From positions 1 through 41,133 of the forward strand of contig NZ_BSPC01000044.1 of assembly GCF_030160835.1 (NCBI RefSeq): 41,133 nt of DNA, given 5' to 3'. The stretch is from Labrys miyagiensis (GTDB lineage: Bacteria; Pseudomonadota; Alphaproteobacteria; Rhizobiales; Labraceae). Below, piece after piece: positions 33,990-41,133 of this stretch (position 1 is its first letter; every line of letters begins with the position of its first letter). The notes beneath the pieces were generated by a model. The model was not told the origin of the DNA, searched no databases, and was given only the letters and a program-made list of their open reading frames with translations. A program made the position numbers and the translations under genes.

Positions 33990-34832
33990 CAGATCAATCG
34001 CCAACACTTCGCCTGGCATCCTCCTCCGCCGGTGACACACGCCGTTGGTGTTCATCGACACAAAAAGAGAACGGATCTTGACTATCGTTCGTTGCCGTGC
34101 TTTATTCCCTAACGGAATGAGGCGTCAGCAGCCGGCGCAAGCGCAACCCGGCCCCGAACGCTTCCATCCACCCGATGCCTATCCAGGCGATAGGCGCGCG
34201 GCGGTCCTGCTTCTTTCGAAGCCGGCTTCCAGGGGTGACGAGCGGGACAGACGGGATCGGCACCCCATGGAAGTGCCACGCGATCCCGGGACGGAGCGTG
34301 AAGGGCTTGAGCCCGGCAACGCCTTCGTCCCATCTCCCGCCGATGCGGTGAAGACGGTTCATGCCACTGTCCGGCCAGGACTGCAGCGCTGAGCCCCTTT
34401 ACCGAGCCGGCTGGCTCAGGTTCGGATGGTCCGTGCCATCCGCTCCCGGCTCGCCTCTGCCTTCAATAGGCGGAAAAACAGGTGGCCTTGCACGCCTTGT
34501 CAGCGTGAAGGGCAGCCGGAACGGGGCGATGGCGGCCTGCACCGACAGTGCGGCCTGCATCTTCCATGATCTTGCTTTCACGGCTGCCCGGCAGCCGCCA
34601 TCGCCCGGTCTCTTCATCAACCCAGCCCGGGAGGGCGTGGGAACGAGAGCGTTTGGGAATTGCGGTGGCAATGCAGTTGCACGCTTTCCCTGACTTTTGC
34701 GAGTGACTTTGGCGGCAGGTTCAGGTTGCGCTCGCGTCTCAGGTGGCGGCCAAAATCCGACCGGCCTTCAAACCGACTCTTCACAAAACACTTTATCCTG
34801 CGCTCTCAAATAATTGCAGGACGACAGATATT
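33990..34832. other. ~840-base stretch without a supported gene
   Basis: GC-rich DNA with no recognised coding sequence. It contains a 13-bp inverted repeat at 34524-34606 and looks like the residue of inserted or deleted DNA between the SDR scrap and the intact SDR. Confidence 0.4.
34524..34606. repeat. 13-bp perfect inverted repeat
   Basis: GGGCGATGGCGGC (34524-34536) and GCCGCCATCGCCC (34594-34606) are perfect complements 57 bases apart. They could form a stem-loop or be ends of a small lost element. Confidence 0.5.
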
Positions 34833-35651
34833 TCACGTCAATGCCAACGCCTCCGCCGGTACCGGCATCGGCCCGGCAGAGCCGCCCCACACCGTCTGGT
34901 CGTAATTGACCACGGCGCCCGTCATCAGGCCGGCGTCGTCGGATACGATGAAGTTGACCGTGCGCGCCGCCTCCTCCGGGTCGACCAGGCGTCCGAAGGG
35001 CAGTGCGGCGGTGGCCTTGGCCTCCCAGTCCGGATCGCCGGTGGCCGCGGCCTGCAACTGACGTTCATGATCGGACGACATCCAGCCGACATTGAGCTGA
35101 TTCACGCGGATGCGGTTCTTCATCACCGAAAAGGCCGTGTTGCGCGTCAGCGTCGCCAGTGCGCCCTTGGAGGCGCAATAGGCGTTGATGAAGGGCTGCC
35201 CCGTATGTTCGGAGATCGAGCCGATGTTGCAGATCGATCCGGGGATGCCGTCGCGGATCATCAGCTTGATCGCCTCCTGCATCAGGAAATACGGCCCGCG
35301 CACATTGGTGGCGAAGATGAGGTCGAACAATGCGGGGGAAGTATCGAGGATCGTGCCCCGATCCGTGCAGGCGGCGGCGTTCACGAGGACGTCCACCCGG
35401 CCGTAGACGCGATCGGCTTCGGCGATGGCATGCCGGCACTCCTCGACGTCGGCAACATCGGCCTTGACGAAGTGAACGGGGACGCCGGTCTCCGACCTGA
35501 CCTTGTCGGCCACGGCCTGCCCCTTGGCTTCATTGCGACCGAGCGTCACCAGGCCGGCTGTGCCGGCGGCGGCGAGTTGCCGGGCGATCGCGGCACCGAG
35601 GCCCTGCGTCGAGCCGGTGACGACGCAGACCCTTCCATCCATGCGATTCAT
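34833..35651 (-). CDS. SDR-family oxidoreductase
   Basis: 272 residues, classical short-chain dehydrogenase. Cofactor motif TGSTQGLG (12-19), NAAA (91-94), catalytic N116, S145, Y158 and K162 (YCASK). The tail [13 protein letters not shown] is typical of SDRs acting on sugars or polyols. It is the last gene of the minus-strand operon iolD-iolE-SDR, 4 bases after iolE. It probably reduces or oxidises an inosose or deoxy-sugar intermediate; the precise reaction is not evident. A 5' copy of its start survives as a scrap 1.6 kb downstream. Confidence 0.87.
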   Translation of the reverse strand: MNRMDGRVCVVTGSTQGLGAAIARQLAAAGTAGLVTLGRNEAKGQAVADKVRSETGVPVHFVKADVADVEECRHAIAEADRVYGRVDVLVNAAACTDRGTILDTSPALFDLIFATNVRGPYFLMQEAIKLMIRDGIPGSICNIGSISEHTGQPFINAYCASKGALATLTRNTAFSVMKNRIRVNQLNVGWMSSDHERQLQAAATGDPDWEAKATAALPFGRLVDPEEAARTVNFIVSDDAGLMTGAVVNYDQTVWGGSAGPMPVPAEALALT

Positions 35652-35655
35652 GATG

Positions 35656-36555
35656 TCAATTCTCCACCGTATAGCCGGCCGCGGCCATCACGCGCAGCAG
35701 CTCCTTGTGCCCGATCCCGGCCATCTTGAGCGGCGGGCTCTTGATGGGATCCTGCTCCGCCTCGACGACGAACCAGCCCTCATAGCCATGGGAGGCCAGG
35801 CGCTTCACGATGGCCTCGAAATCGAGCGAGCCGTCTCCGGGAACCGTGAAGGCTCCCTTCACCACCGCATCGAGGAAGCTCTCCTTGCTGCGATCGAGCC
35901 CATCAACCACTTCAGCCCGGATGTCCTTGGTATGCACATGCGAGATGCGAGCATGGTGCTTGTCGATCACCCGCAGGACATCGCCGCCCGCAAAAGCCAT
36001 GTGTCCCGCGTCGTAGAGCAGCGGCAAGGCCTCGCCCGAGTGCTTCATCAGGAGATCGAGTTCTTCCTCGGTCTCGATCGGCGCCGCCATGTGATGATGG
36101 TAGCTGATCGGCATCCCCTCCCCCGCGCACCATTCGGCGAATTCAGTCATCTTGCGGCCATAGGCCTTGATCTCGTCCTCGCTCAGCCGCCGCTTTGTCG
36201 CGAGCGGCGCCGAGCGGTCACCCTGGATGGTGCCGGCGGTCTCGCCATAGACGATGCAGGGAGCGCCGACCGCCTTGAAGAGCGCCATCTGGGTGGCGAC
36301 GCGGTCCTTCTCCCTGTCGAGGTCGCCGTCGAGCAGCAGGCCCGAGAACCAGCCGCCGCACACGCTCATGCCGTGCTTGTTCAGCACGGGCTTGAGCTCG
36401 GCGGGATCCATCGGGAAGCGACGGCCGGTCTCCATCCCCGTGAAGCCGGCCTCGCGGGCCTGGCGCAGGCACTCGTCGAGAGAGACGTCGTCACTGAGCT
36501 CCGGCAGGTCGTCGTTCCACCAGGCAATCGGCGCGATTCCAAGTCTCGCTTTCAT
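35656..36555 (-). CDS. iolE: inosose dehydratase-like TIM-barrel (IolE family)
   Basis: 299 residues of the xylose-isomerase-like TIM barrel family. The opening LGIAPIAWWNDDLPELSDDV is that of IolE/MocC proteins. It also has EAGFTGMETGRRFPMD, the metal/substrate segment PISYHHHMAAPIETEEELDL, PLLYDAGHMAFAGGD, HVHTKDIR and a final GWFVVEAEQDP with the conserved Glu. The family dehydrates scyllo-inosose to the diketone that IolD opens. ATG 36555 is preferred over TTG 36567 because GGAG lies 6 bases before it. It is in the minus-strand operon, 51 bases after iolD and 4 bases before the SDR gene. Confidence 0.88.
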   Translation of the reverse strand: MKARLGIAPIAWWNDDLPELSDDVSLDECLRQAREAGFTGMETGRRFPMDPAELKPVLNKHGMSVCGGWFSGLLLDGDLDREKDRVATQMALFKAVGAPCIVYGETAGTIQGDRSAPLATKRRLSEDEIKAYGRKMTEFAEWCAGEGMPISYHHHMAAPIETEEELDLLMKHSGEALPLLYDAGHMAFAGGDVLRVIDKHHARISHVHTKDIRAEVVDGLDRSKESFLDAVVKGAFTVPGDGSLDFEAIVKRLASHGYEGWFVVEAEQDPIKSPPLKMAGIGHKELLRVMAAAGYTVEN

Positions 36556-36606
36556 AAGAGTCTCCAACGTGTAAGTAACGGTTTATCAGCGCGGGGGGAG
36601 CGGCGG

Positions 36607-38451
36607 TTAGACGCCGACCCGCTGGTGCTTGCGGCCGGCGACTTGCGCGTCATGCGCCTCGCGCACTTCCTTCCGCTCGCTCGTGGCGGGAACGCCGACA
36701 TCCCACCAGGCATCGCCCGGCGTCCATGTGAAGGCATCCGACACGATGGTGATGACGGTGGTGCGGTCGGTCGTCTTCGCCCATTCGACGGCCTGGCCAA
36801 GATCGGCGAGGCTTTCCACGCGCCGCGTCAGCGCGCCCATGGCCTCGGCGTGCTTGGCGAAATCGACCGCGAAGGGCTCCTTCACGCGGCAATCCTTGAT
36901 GAGATTGTTGAAGCCGGGCGTGCCCTTGGCATTCTGCAGCCGGTTGATCACGGCATAGCCGCCATTGTCGCAGACGATCAGAATGATCTTGTGGTCGCTG
37001 AGGACCGTCGAATAGACGTCCGAATTCATCATCATGTAGGTGCCGTCGCCGATCATGACGATAGGCGTGCGCGTCGGGTCGGCCATCGCAGCGCCCCAGC
37101 CCGCGGAGATCTCATAGCCCATGCAGGAAAAGCCGAATTCGCAATCGAAGGTGTTGGGATCCTTGACGCGCCAGTTCTTCATGACTTCGCCGGGCAACCC
37201 GCCGGCGGCGGTGATGAGCAGGTCCCGATCGCCGGCCTTGGCGTTCACCACGCCCACGACCTGGGCATAGGTCGGTATCGGATCGTTGGTGGGTTTCTGG
37301 AAGCCGTCCAGCATGTCGTTCCATTTGGCGAATTCGGACACGCCTCTTGCCGTCCAGGCTTCGGGCGCCTTCCAGTCATCGAGCGCGGCTTCCAATTCCT
37401 CGACGGTCTCGAGGGCATCGCCCACCACCGCCAGCGCGCGGTGCTTGGTGGCATCCCACCGGCCCGCGTTGATCGAAATGAACTTTGCCGCGGGGGAGAA
37501 GGCGGTCCACGAGCCGGTGGTGAAATCCATCAGCCGCGTGCCGACGGCCAGGATCACATCGGCCTCCCCGGCGAGCGCATTGGCGGATGTCGAGCCAACG
37601 ATGCCGATCGGCCCGACATGGGCGGGATGGTCATGCGTCACCGCTCCCTTGCCGGCAATCGTCTCGGCCAGCGGAATTCCCCGCTTCTGCGCGAAATCAG
37701 CCAGGGCCTCTTCCGCGCCCGAATAGCGCACCCCGCCACCGGAAATGATCAGGGGGCGTTTCGCCTGTCTCAGGATATCGACCGCTTCCTTGAGGCGATC
37801 GCGATCGGGCCGGGCTCTCGGTATCCGGTGCACGACAGGCTCGAAGAACGCTTCCGGGTAATCCCATGCCATTTCCTGCACGTCCTGGGGAAGTGCGATG
37901 AAGGCGGGCCCGCAGTCGGCGGGATCCAGGAGCACGCCGACAGCCTGCGGAAGCGAGGAAATGATCTGCTCGGGATGCACGATGCGATCCCAATAGCGCG
38001 TCACCGCCTTGAAGGCGTCGTTGACGTTGATGGTGGGGTCGCCGAAATGCTCCACCTGCTGCATGACGGGATCCGGCCGGCGATTGACGAAAGTATCGCC
38101 TGAGAGCAGCAGCACAGGCAGGCGATTGGCATGGGCGACGCCGGCGGCCGTCACCATGTTGAGGGCGCCAGGCCCGATCGAGGTTGACGCAACCATGATC
38201 TGGCGCCGACGCTTGGCCTTGGCAAAGCCGACGGCGGCGAGCGCCATCGACTGTTCGTTCTGGCCTCGCCAGGTTGGCAGCGTGTCCTTGACGGCTTCCA
38301 GCGCCTCCGAAAGGCAGGTGACGTTTCCATGCCCGAAGATGGCGAAGACACCCGGGAAAAGCGGCACCTTCGCGCCATCCACGACTGTGAACTGGTTGCA
38401 CAGATAGCGCACCAGGGCCTGGGCCATGGTGAGACGAATGGTGGCGGACAT
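36607..38451 (-). CDS. iolD: 3D-(3,5/4)-trihydroxycyclohexane-1,2-dione hydrolase
   Basis: 614 residues, ThDP-dependent, full length for IolD. The activating Glu is E66 (RGQNEQSMAL), and the ThDP/Mg motif starts with GDG at 468-470 and ends with CDNGG about 27 residues later. FAIFGHGNVTCLSEAL and LPTWRGQNEQ are characteristic of IolD. It opens the cyclohexane ring to 5-deoxyglucuronate, the committed step of inositol breakdown. GGGAGGAAT lies before ATG 38451. It is first in the minus-strand operon, with the composite operator about 60-85 bases upstream. Downstream IolB and IolC are not in the window. Confidence 0.95.
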   Translation of the reverse strand: MSATIRLTMAQALVRYLCNQFTVVDGAKVPLFPGVFAIFGHGNVTCLSEALEAVKDTLPTWRGQNEQSMALAAVGFAKAKRRRQIMVASTSIGPGALNMVTAAGVAHANRLPVLLLSGDTFVNRRPDPVMQQVEHFGDPTINVNDAFKAVTRYWDRIVHPEQIISSLPQAVGVLLDPADCGPAFIALPQDVQEMAWDYPEAFFEPVVHRIPRARPDRDRLKEAVDILRQAKRPLIISGGGVRYSGAEEALADFAQKRGIPLAETIAGKGAVTHDHPAHVGPIGIVGSTSANALAGEADVILAVGTRLMDFTTGSWTAFSPAAKFISINAGRWDATKHRALAVVGDALETVEELEAALDDWKAPEAWTARGVSEFAKWNDMLDGFQKPTNDPIPTYAQVVGVVNAKAGDRDLLITAAGGLPGEVMKNWRVKDPNTFDCEFGFSCMGYEISAGWGAAMADPTRTPIVMIGDGTYMMMNSDVYSTVLSDHKIILIVCDNGGYAVINRLQNAKGTPGFNNLIKDCRVKEPFAVDFAKHAEAMGALTRRVESLADLGQAVEWAKTTDRTTVITIVSDAFTWTPGDAWWDVGVPATSERKEVREAHDAQVAGRKHQRVGV

Positions 38452-38509
38452 CGTATTCCTCCCTCGCAAATGCGATTTTTATACTGCGTACGAAATGATT
38501 ATTGACAAA

Positions 38510-38534
38510 GCAAGATAATTGCAATCACCATTGC
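38510..38534. promoter_or_regulatory. composite operator between iolD and the dehydrogenase gene
   Basis: GCAAGATAATTGC (38510-38522) and GCAATCACCATTGC (38521-38534) overlap by two bases, the same array as at 29129-29153. On the minus strand a possible promoter follows: TTGTCA (complement of 38503-38508) then TATAAA near 38478-38483. On the plus strand TTGACA lies at 38502-38507. Both divergent units could be controlled from here. Confidence 0.68.
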
Positions 38535-38650
38535 ATGAGCTGTTCGAAAGGAGCAAGAGCCCGGCTGTCGCCGAGCTGGCGCGGCTCCTTTCAATGACTG
38601 GTCATGACACGATCGAGACAGCCAGTCGTTAGAATTGGCCGGAGGAAACG

Positions 38651-39619
38651 ATGCCGCACATACTCGTCGCAGGCAAACTGCATCCGAGCGGGATTGCGCT
38701 TTTGCATGCCGCGCCCGGCGTGACGTTCGATTATGTCGAAGACGTCTCGGAAGCCAGCTATGCGCCTCTCATCGCCCCCGCGGACGGCCTCGTCATTCGC
38801 ACCCAGCCCCTTTCAGCGCCCACGGTGGCGCGTGCAGACAGGCTGCGCATCGTCTCCCGCCACGGCGTCGGCTACGATGCCGTCGATCTCCCGTCGCTGA
38901 ACAGCAAGGGTATCGCCCTCTCGATCGTGGGCGATGTGAACTCGATATCGGTGGCGGAGCACGCGATGATGCTGCTGCTTGCCTGCGCCAAGCAATTGTT
39001 GCGGTCGGACCATTCGATACGAGAGGGCAACTGGAGCTGGCGCAATCGGCTCGAGGCCACCGAACTTTTCGGCAAGCATCTTCTCATCATGGGTTTCGGC
39101 AGGACGGGGCGGCGACTGGCCAAGCTTGCCGACGCGTTCGGCATGGAGGTCATGGCTTTTGACCCCTACCTCCAGAAAACCGGCTGGCCGGAAGGCCCGA
39201 TTGCCCCCGTCAGCGACCTCATGGCCGGTCTCGGTTGGGCGGATGCCGTATCTGTCCACATGCCGAGGGGAGAGCGGCCTGCCATCGGCGCCCAGGAGCT
39301 GGCGGCCATGAAGCCATCCGCCATTCTCGTCAACACGGCGCGCGGCGGCATCGTCGACGAAGCCGCGCTGCTCGAGGCGTTGCGCGACGGCACGATCTCG
39401 GCTGCCGGCCTCGACGTCTTCGATGACGAGCCCCCGCTCGCCGACCATCCCTTGTTTGGGCTCGACCAGGTCATCCTGACGCCGCATATCGCCGGCCTGA
39501 CGGCCGAATGCGCCGAACGGATGGCCATTTCCTCCGTGCAGAACGTGCTCGATTTCTTCGCCGGCACGATCGATCCCGCACTCGTCGTCAACAGAGAATA
39601 TCTCAATGGCAAGCCATAA
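38651..39619 (+). CDS. D-2-hydroxyacid dehydrogenase
   Basis: 322 residues, of the phosphoglycerate/glyoxylate reductase-like family. NAD-binding GFGRTG (148-153), catalytic R231 (NTARGG), E260 (FDDEPP) and H279 (LTPHIAG) are all present. It has no C-terminal regulatory domain. GGAGGAAACG precedes ATG 38651. The next gene starts 14 bases inside its 3' end. It may interconvert a 2-keto acid and its D-hydroxy acid produced in the cluster's pathway. It is divergent from iolD and shares its control region. Confidence 0.88.
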   Translation: MPHILVAGKLHPSGIALLHAAPGVTFDYVEDVSEASYAPLIAPADGLVIRTQPLSAPTVARADRLRIVSRHGVGYDAVDLPSLNSKGIALSIVGDVNSISVAEHAMMLLLACAKQLLRSDHSIREGNWSWRNRLEATELFGKHLLIMGFGRTGRRLAKLADAFGMEVMAFDPYLQKTGWPEGPIAPVSDLMAGLGWADAVSVHMPRGERPAIGAQELAAMKPSAILVNTARGGIVDEAALLEALRDGTISAAGLDVFDDEPPLADHPLFGLDQVILTPHIAGLTAECAERMAISSVQNVLDFFAGTIDPALVVNREYLNGKP

Positions 39620-40730
39620 AGGGCAGCTCAGGATCGGCCTTATCGGCACCGGCTTCATGGGCAAGACCCACGTCTTCGGGTTCGCCGCGGCCCAGCGCGT
39701 TTTCGATCTTCCCTATGAACTCGTGCTGCATACGGTTGCCGACCGCACCGACGAGCTCGCCTCAGCGGCGGCGCAGGCGCTGGGTTTCCAGAAAGCCTCC
39801 AGCGATTGGAAGAGCCTGGTTGCCGATCCCGATATCGACGTGATCGACATCACCGCGCCAAACGCTTTTCACAAGGAGATGGCGCTGGCCGCACTGGCCG
39901 CCGGCAAGCATGTCTATTGCGAAAAGCCGCTGGCGACCACCGCAGCGGACGCCGCCGAGATGACGCGGGCCGCCGAGGCCGCTGGCGTGCGCACCCAGGT
40001 CGGCTTCAACTATCTGTGCAATCCGCTGTTTGCGCTGGCGCGCGACATGATCCGCAACGGCGAGCTCGGTGAGATCCGCAGCTATCGCGGCATTCATGCC
40101 GAGGACTACATGGCGGACGCCGACAGCCCCTTCACCTTCCGGCACGATCCGGTCGGCGGGGGCGCCCTGGCGGATCTCGGCAGCCATGCACTGGCGACGG
40201 CGGAGTATCTGCTCGGTCCCATCGCGAGCGTCCAGGGCGACGCCGTCACGGTCATCGACTCCAGGCCTGACGGCAAGGGCGGGCAGCGGGCTGTCGAGGT
40301 CGATGATCTCGGCCGGGCCTTTCTGCGCTTTGCCAATGGCGCCTCCGGCAGCCTCGAGGCGAGCTGGATCGCTACTGGCCGCAAGATGCAGCATGATTTC
40401 GAGGTCTACGGCACCAAGGGTGCCCTCGTCTTCACGCAGGAGCGCTTCAACGAGCTGAACTTCTACGACATGGCTGACAAGCAGGGGCGACGCGGCTTCC
40501 GGCGCATCGAGGCCGGCCCCGACCATGCGCCCTATGGGCTGTTCTGTGTTGCCCCCGGCCACCAGCTTGGCTTCAACGATCTCAAGGCCATCGAGATCGC
40601 CGGCTTCGTCGACGCCATCGCCGGCAAGCGTCCCGAGCCTTTCAGCTTCAGGTCCGGCCAGCGCATCCAGGAACTGGTGGAAGCAATACAGAGATCCGCA
40701 GTGGAGAAACGATGGGTGGAGACAACCTGA
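39606..40730 (+). CDS. Gfo/Idh/MocA dehydrogenase, third paralogue
   Basis: 374 residues. Rossmann segment RIGLIGTGFMGKTHVFGFAA, then E106-K107-P108 (YCEKPLAT), and the catalytic part GGGALADLGSHALATAEYLL with Asp/His. It is longer than the other two paralogues and has the C-terminal GHQLGFNDLKAIEIAGFVDA block of sugar/cyclitol dehydrogenases of the LacI-regulon type. It overlaps the upstream dehydrogenase gene by 14 bases, so they are co-translated. A second binding-protein gene follows after 163 bases. Substrate is unknown; scyllo-inositol, a keto-sugar or an inosamine is plausible. Confidence 0.86.
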   Translation: MASHKGQLRIGLIGTGFMGKTHVFGFAAAQRVFDLPYELVLHTVADRTDELASAAAQALGFQKASSDWKSLVADPDIDVIDITAPNAFHKEMALAALAAGKHVYCEKPLATTAADAAEMTRAAEAAGVRTQVGFNYLCNPLFALARDMIRNGELGEIRSYRGIHAEDYMADADSPFTFRHDPVGGGALADLGSHALATAEYLLGPIASVQGDAVTVIDSRPDGKGGQRAVEVDDLGRAFLRFANGASGSLEASWIATGRKMQHDFEVYGTKGALVFTQERFNELNFYDMADKQGRRGFRRIEAGPDHAPYGLFCVAPGHQLGFNDLKAIEIAGFVDAIAGKRPEPFSFRSGQRIQELVEAIQRSAVEKRWVETT

Positions 40731-40860
40731 CGATCAACGGGCCGGCTATCGGCTTCGAATGAACGGCTCTGTTGCTGCGCTCCCTCGGGGAGTGCCGCGC
40801 CATCTGGGTATGGACGAGGTTTCGCACTGTTTGGTCGCGCCGGGAGCGTCGACCCTAACC

Positions 40861-40876
40861 GCGCCCACAAGGGCGC
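40861..40876. other. small hairpin before the last gene
   Basis: GCGCCC-ACAA-GGGCGC forms a 6-bp perfect stem with a tetraloop, 17 bases before the start of the binding-protein gene. It may be an mRNA 5' structure or part of a boundary. No T-tract follows. Confidence 0.4.
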
Positions 40877-40893
40877 AACCATGGAGGGAACTG

Positions 40894-41133
40894 ATGAAGT
40901 CTTACAAGGGAATGACGGGTCTTGCCCTGACGAGCTGCGCCACCCTGGCCTGCACGCTGGGCCTCCTGGCCGGGCCGGCGGCGGCGCAGGACAAGCAATA
41001 CACCATCGCCATGATCACCCACGCCCAGCCCGGCGATACCTTCTGGGACATCATCCGCAAGGGCGCCAACGCCGCGGCCAAGAAGGACAACATCAAGCTG
41101 ATCTACTTCGCCGACCCGACCGCGACCAAGGAA
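40894..41133 (+). CDS. second sugar ABC periplasmic binding protein (partial)
   Basis: Only the first 80 codons are in the window; the gene runs off the end. Signal peptide MKSYKGMTGLALTSCATLAC, LGLLAGPAAAQ, then DKQYTIAMITHAQPGDTFWD and IIRKGANAAAKKDNIKLIYF, the beginning of a type 1 periplasmic-binding fold for sugars. GGAGGGAACTG lies before the ATG. With its own position after the third dehydrogenase it may begin a second transporter. Confidence 0.85.
   Translation, partial: MKSYKGMTGLALTSCATLACTLGLLAGPAAAQDKQYTIAMITHAQPGDTFWDIIRKGANAAAKKDNIKLIYFADPTATKE

Noticed and set aside
35503-38103. 866-codon open frame on the plus strand
   Set aside because: It lies opposite iolD and iolE, has a His/Arg/Gly-rich composition with no domain, and is a GC-rich antisense shadow.
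1-41133. CRISPR array
   Set aside because: No regular short direct repeats with spacers are present; the only tandem repeat is the coding CTGCCC run.

Overview
The window looks like an accessory-rich stretch of an alphaproteobacterial genome, most likely Hyphomicrobiales/Rhizobiales. The reasons are GC-rich codon use, an Omp25/RopB-type beta-barrel, a MucR/Ros-type zinc-finger-like fragment, rhizobial-style dispersed intergenic repeats, and a CUT2 sugar ABC system packed with inositol (iol) catabolic genes. I cannot name the genus from sequence alone.

Layout. Bases 1-8.2 kb are a scrambled zone: an apparently complete IS5/IS427-type element (55-914), small secreted or membrane proteins (a lipoprotein, a DUF2721 protein, a porin-like barrel, an HdeA-like protein, two periplasmic proteins), an exported arylsulfatase, debris of a response-regulator receiver domain and of an MscS channel, and an IS6-family element whose transposase carries an amber codon. 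Bases 8.6-15.0 kb hold a three-gene RND efflux operon in the unusual order outer-membrane factor, adaptor, pump. Bases 15.0-18.1 kb are debris again: a headless MucR-like gene, a truncated ISNCY-type transposase, an outer-membrane barrel and a frame-disrupted IS630 element. Bases 18.8-22.8 kb carry a full-length MscS-type channel, a chimeric gene (DUF2721 head on a ProW-type permease body) and a small XRE regulator behind an inverted repeat. Bases 22.8-24.4 kb hold a tRNA-like element, one copy of a ~108-bp dispersed repeat and small ORFs.

Bases 24.5-41.1 kb form one coherent catabolic island for a cyclitol or inositol-like sugar. It encodes three Gfo/Idh/MocA dehydrogenases, an aldehyde dehydrogenase, an HpcH/HpaI aldolase, a CUT2 ABC transporter (ATPase, permease, binding protein) plus the start of a second binding protein, an RpiR-family regulator, an SDR, IolE, IolD and a D-2-hydroxyacid dehydrogenase. 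IolG-IolE-IolD is the upper inositol pathway, but IolB, IolC, IolJ and IolA are not in the window. An aldolase of another family and a succinate-semialdehyde-type dehydrogenase sit in the cluster instead, so a variant lower pathway is possible.

The most interesting signal is in the intergenic DNA. GCAA-N6-TTGC palindromes lie at three control regions of the island (24471, 29140, 38521). At two of them, 9 kb apart, the palindrome sits in the same 25-bp composite GCAA-N5-TTGCAA-N6-TTGC. This suggests one regulon, probably run by the RpiR protein encoded in the middle of the cluster.
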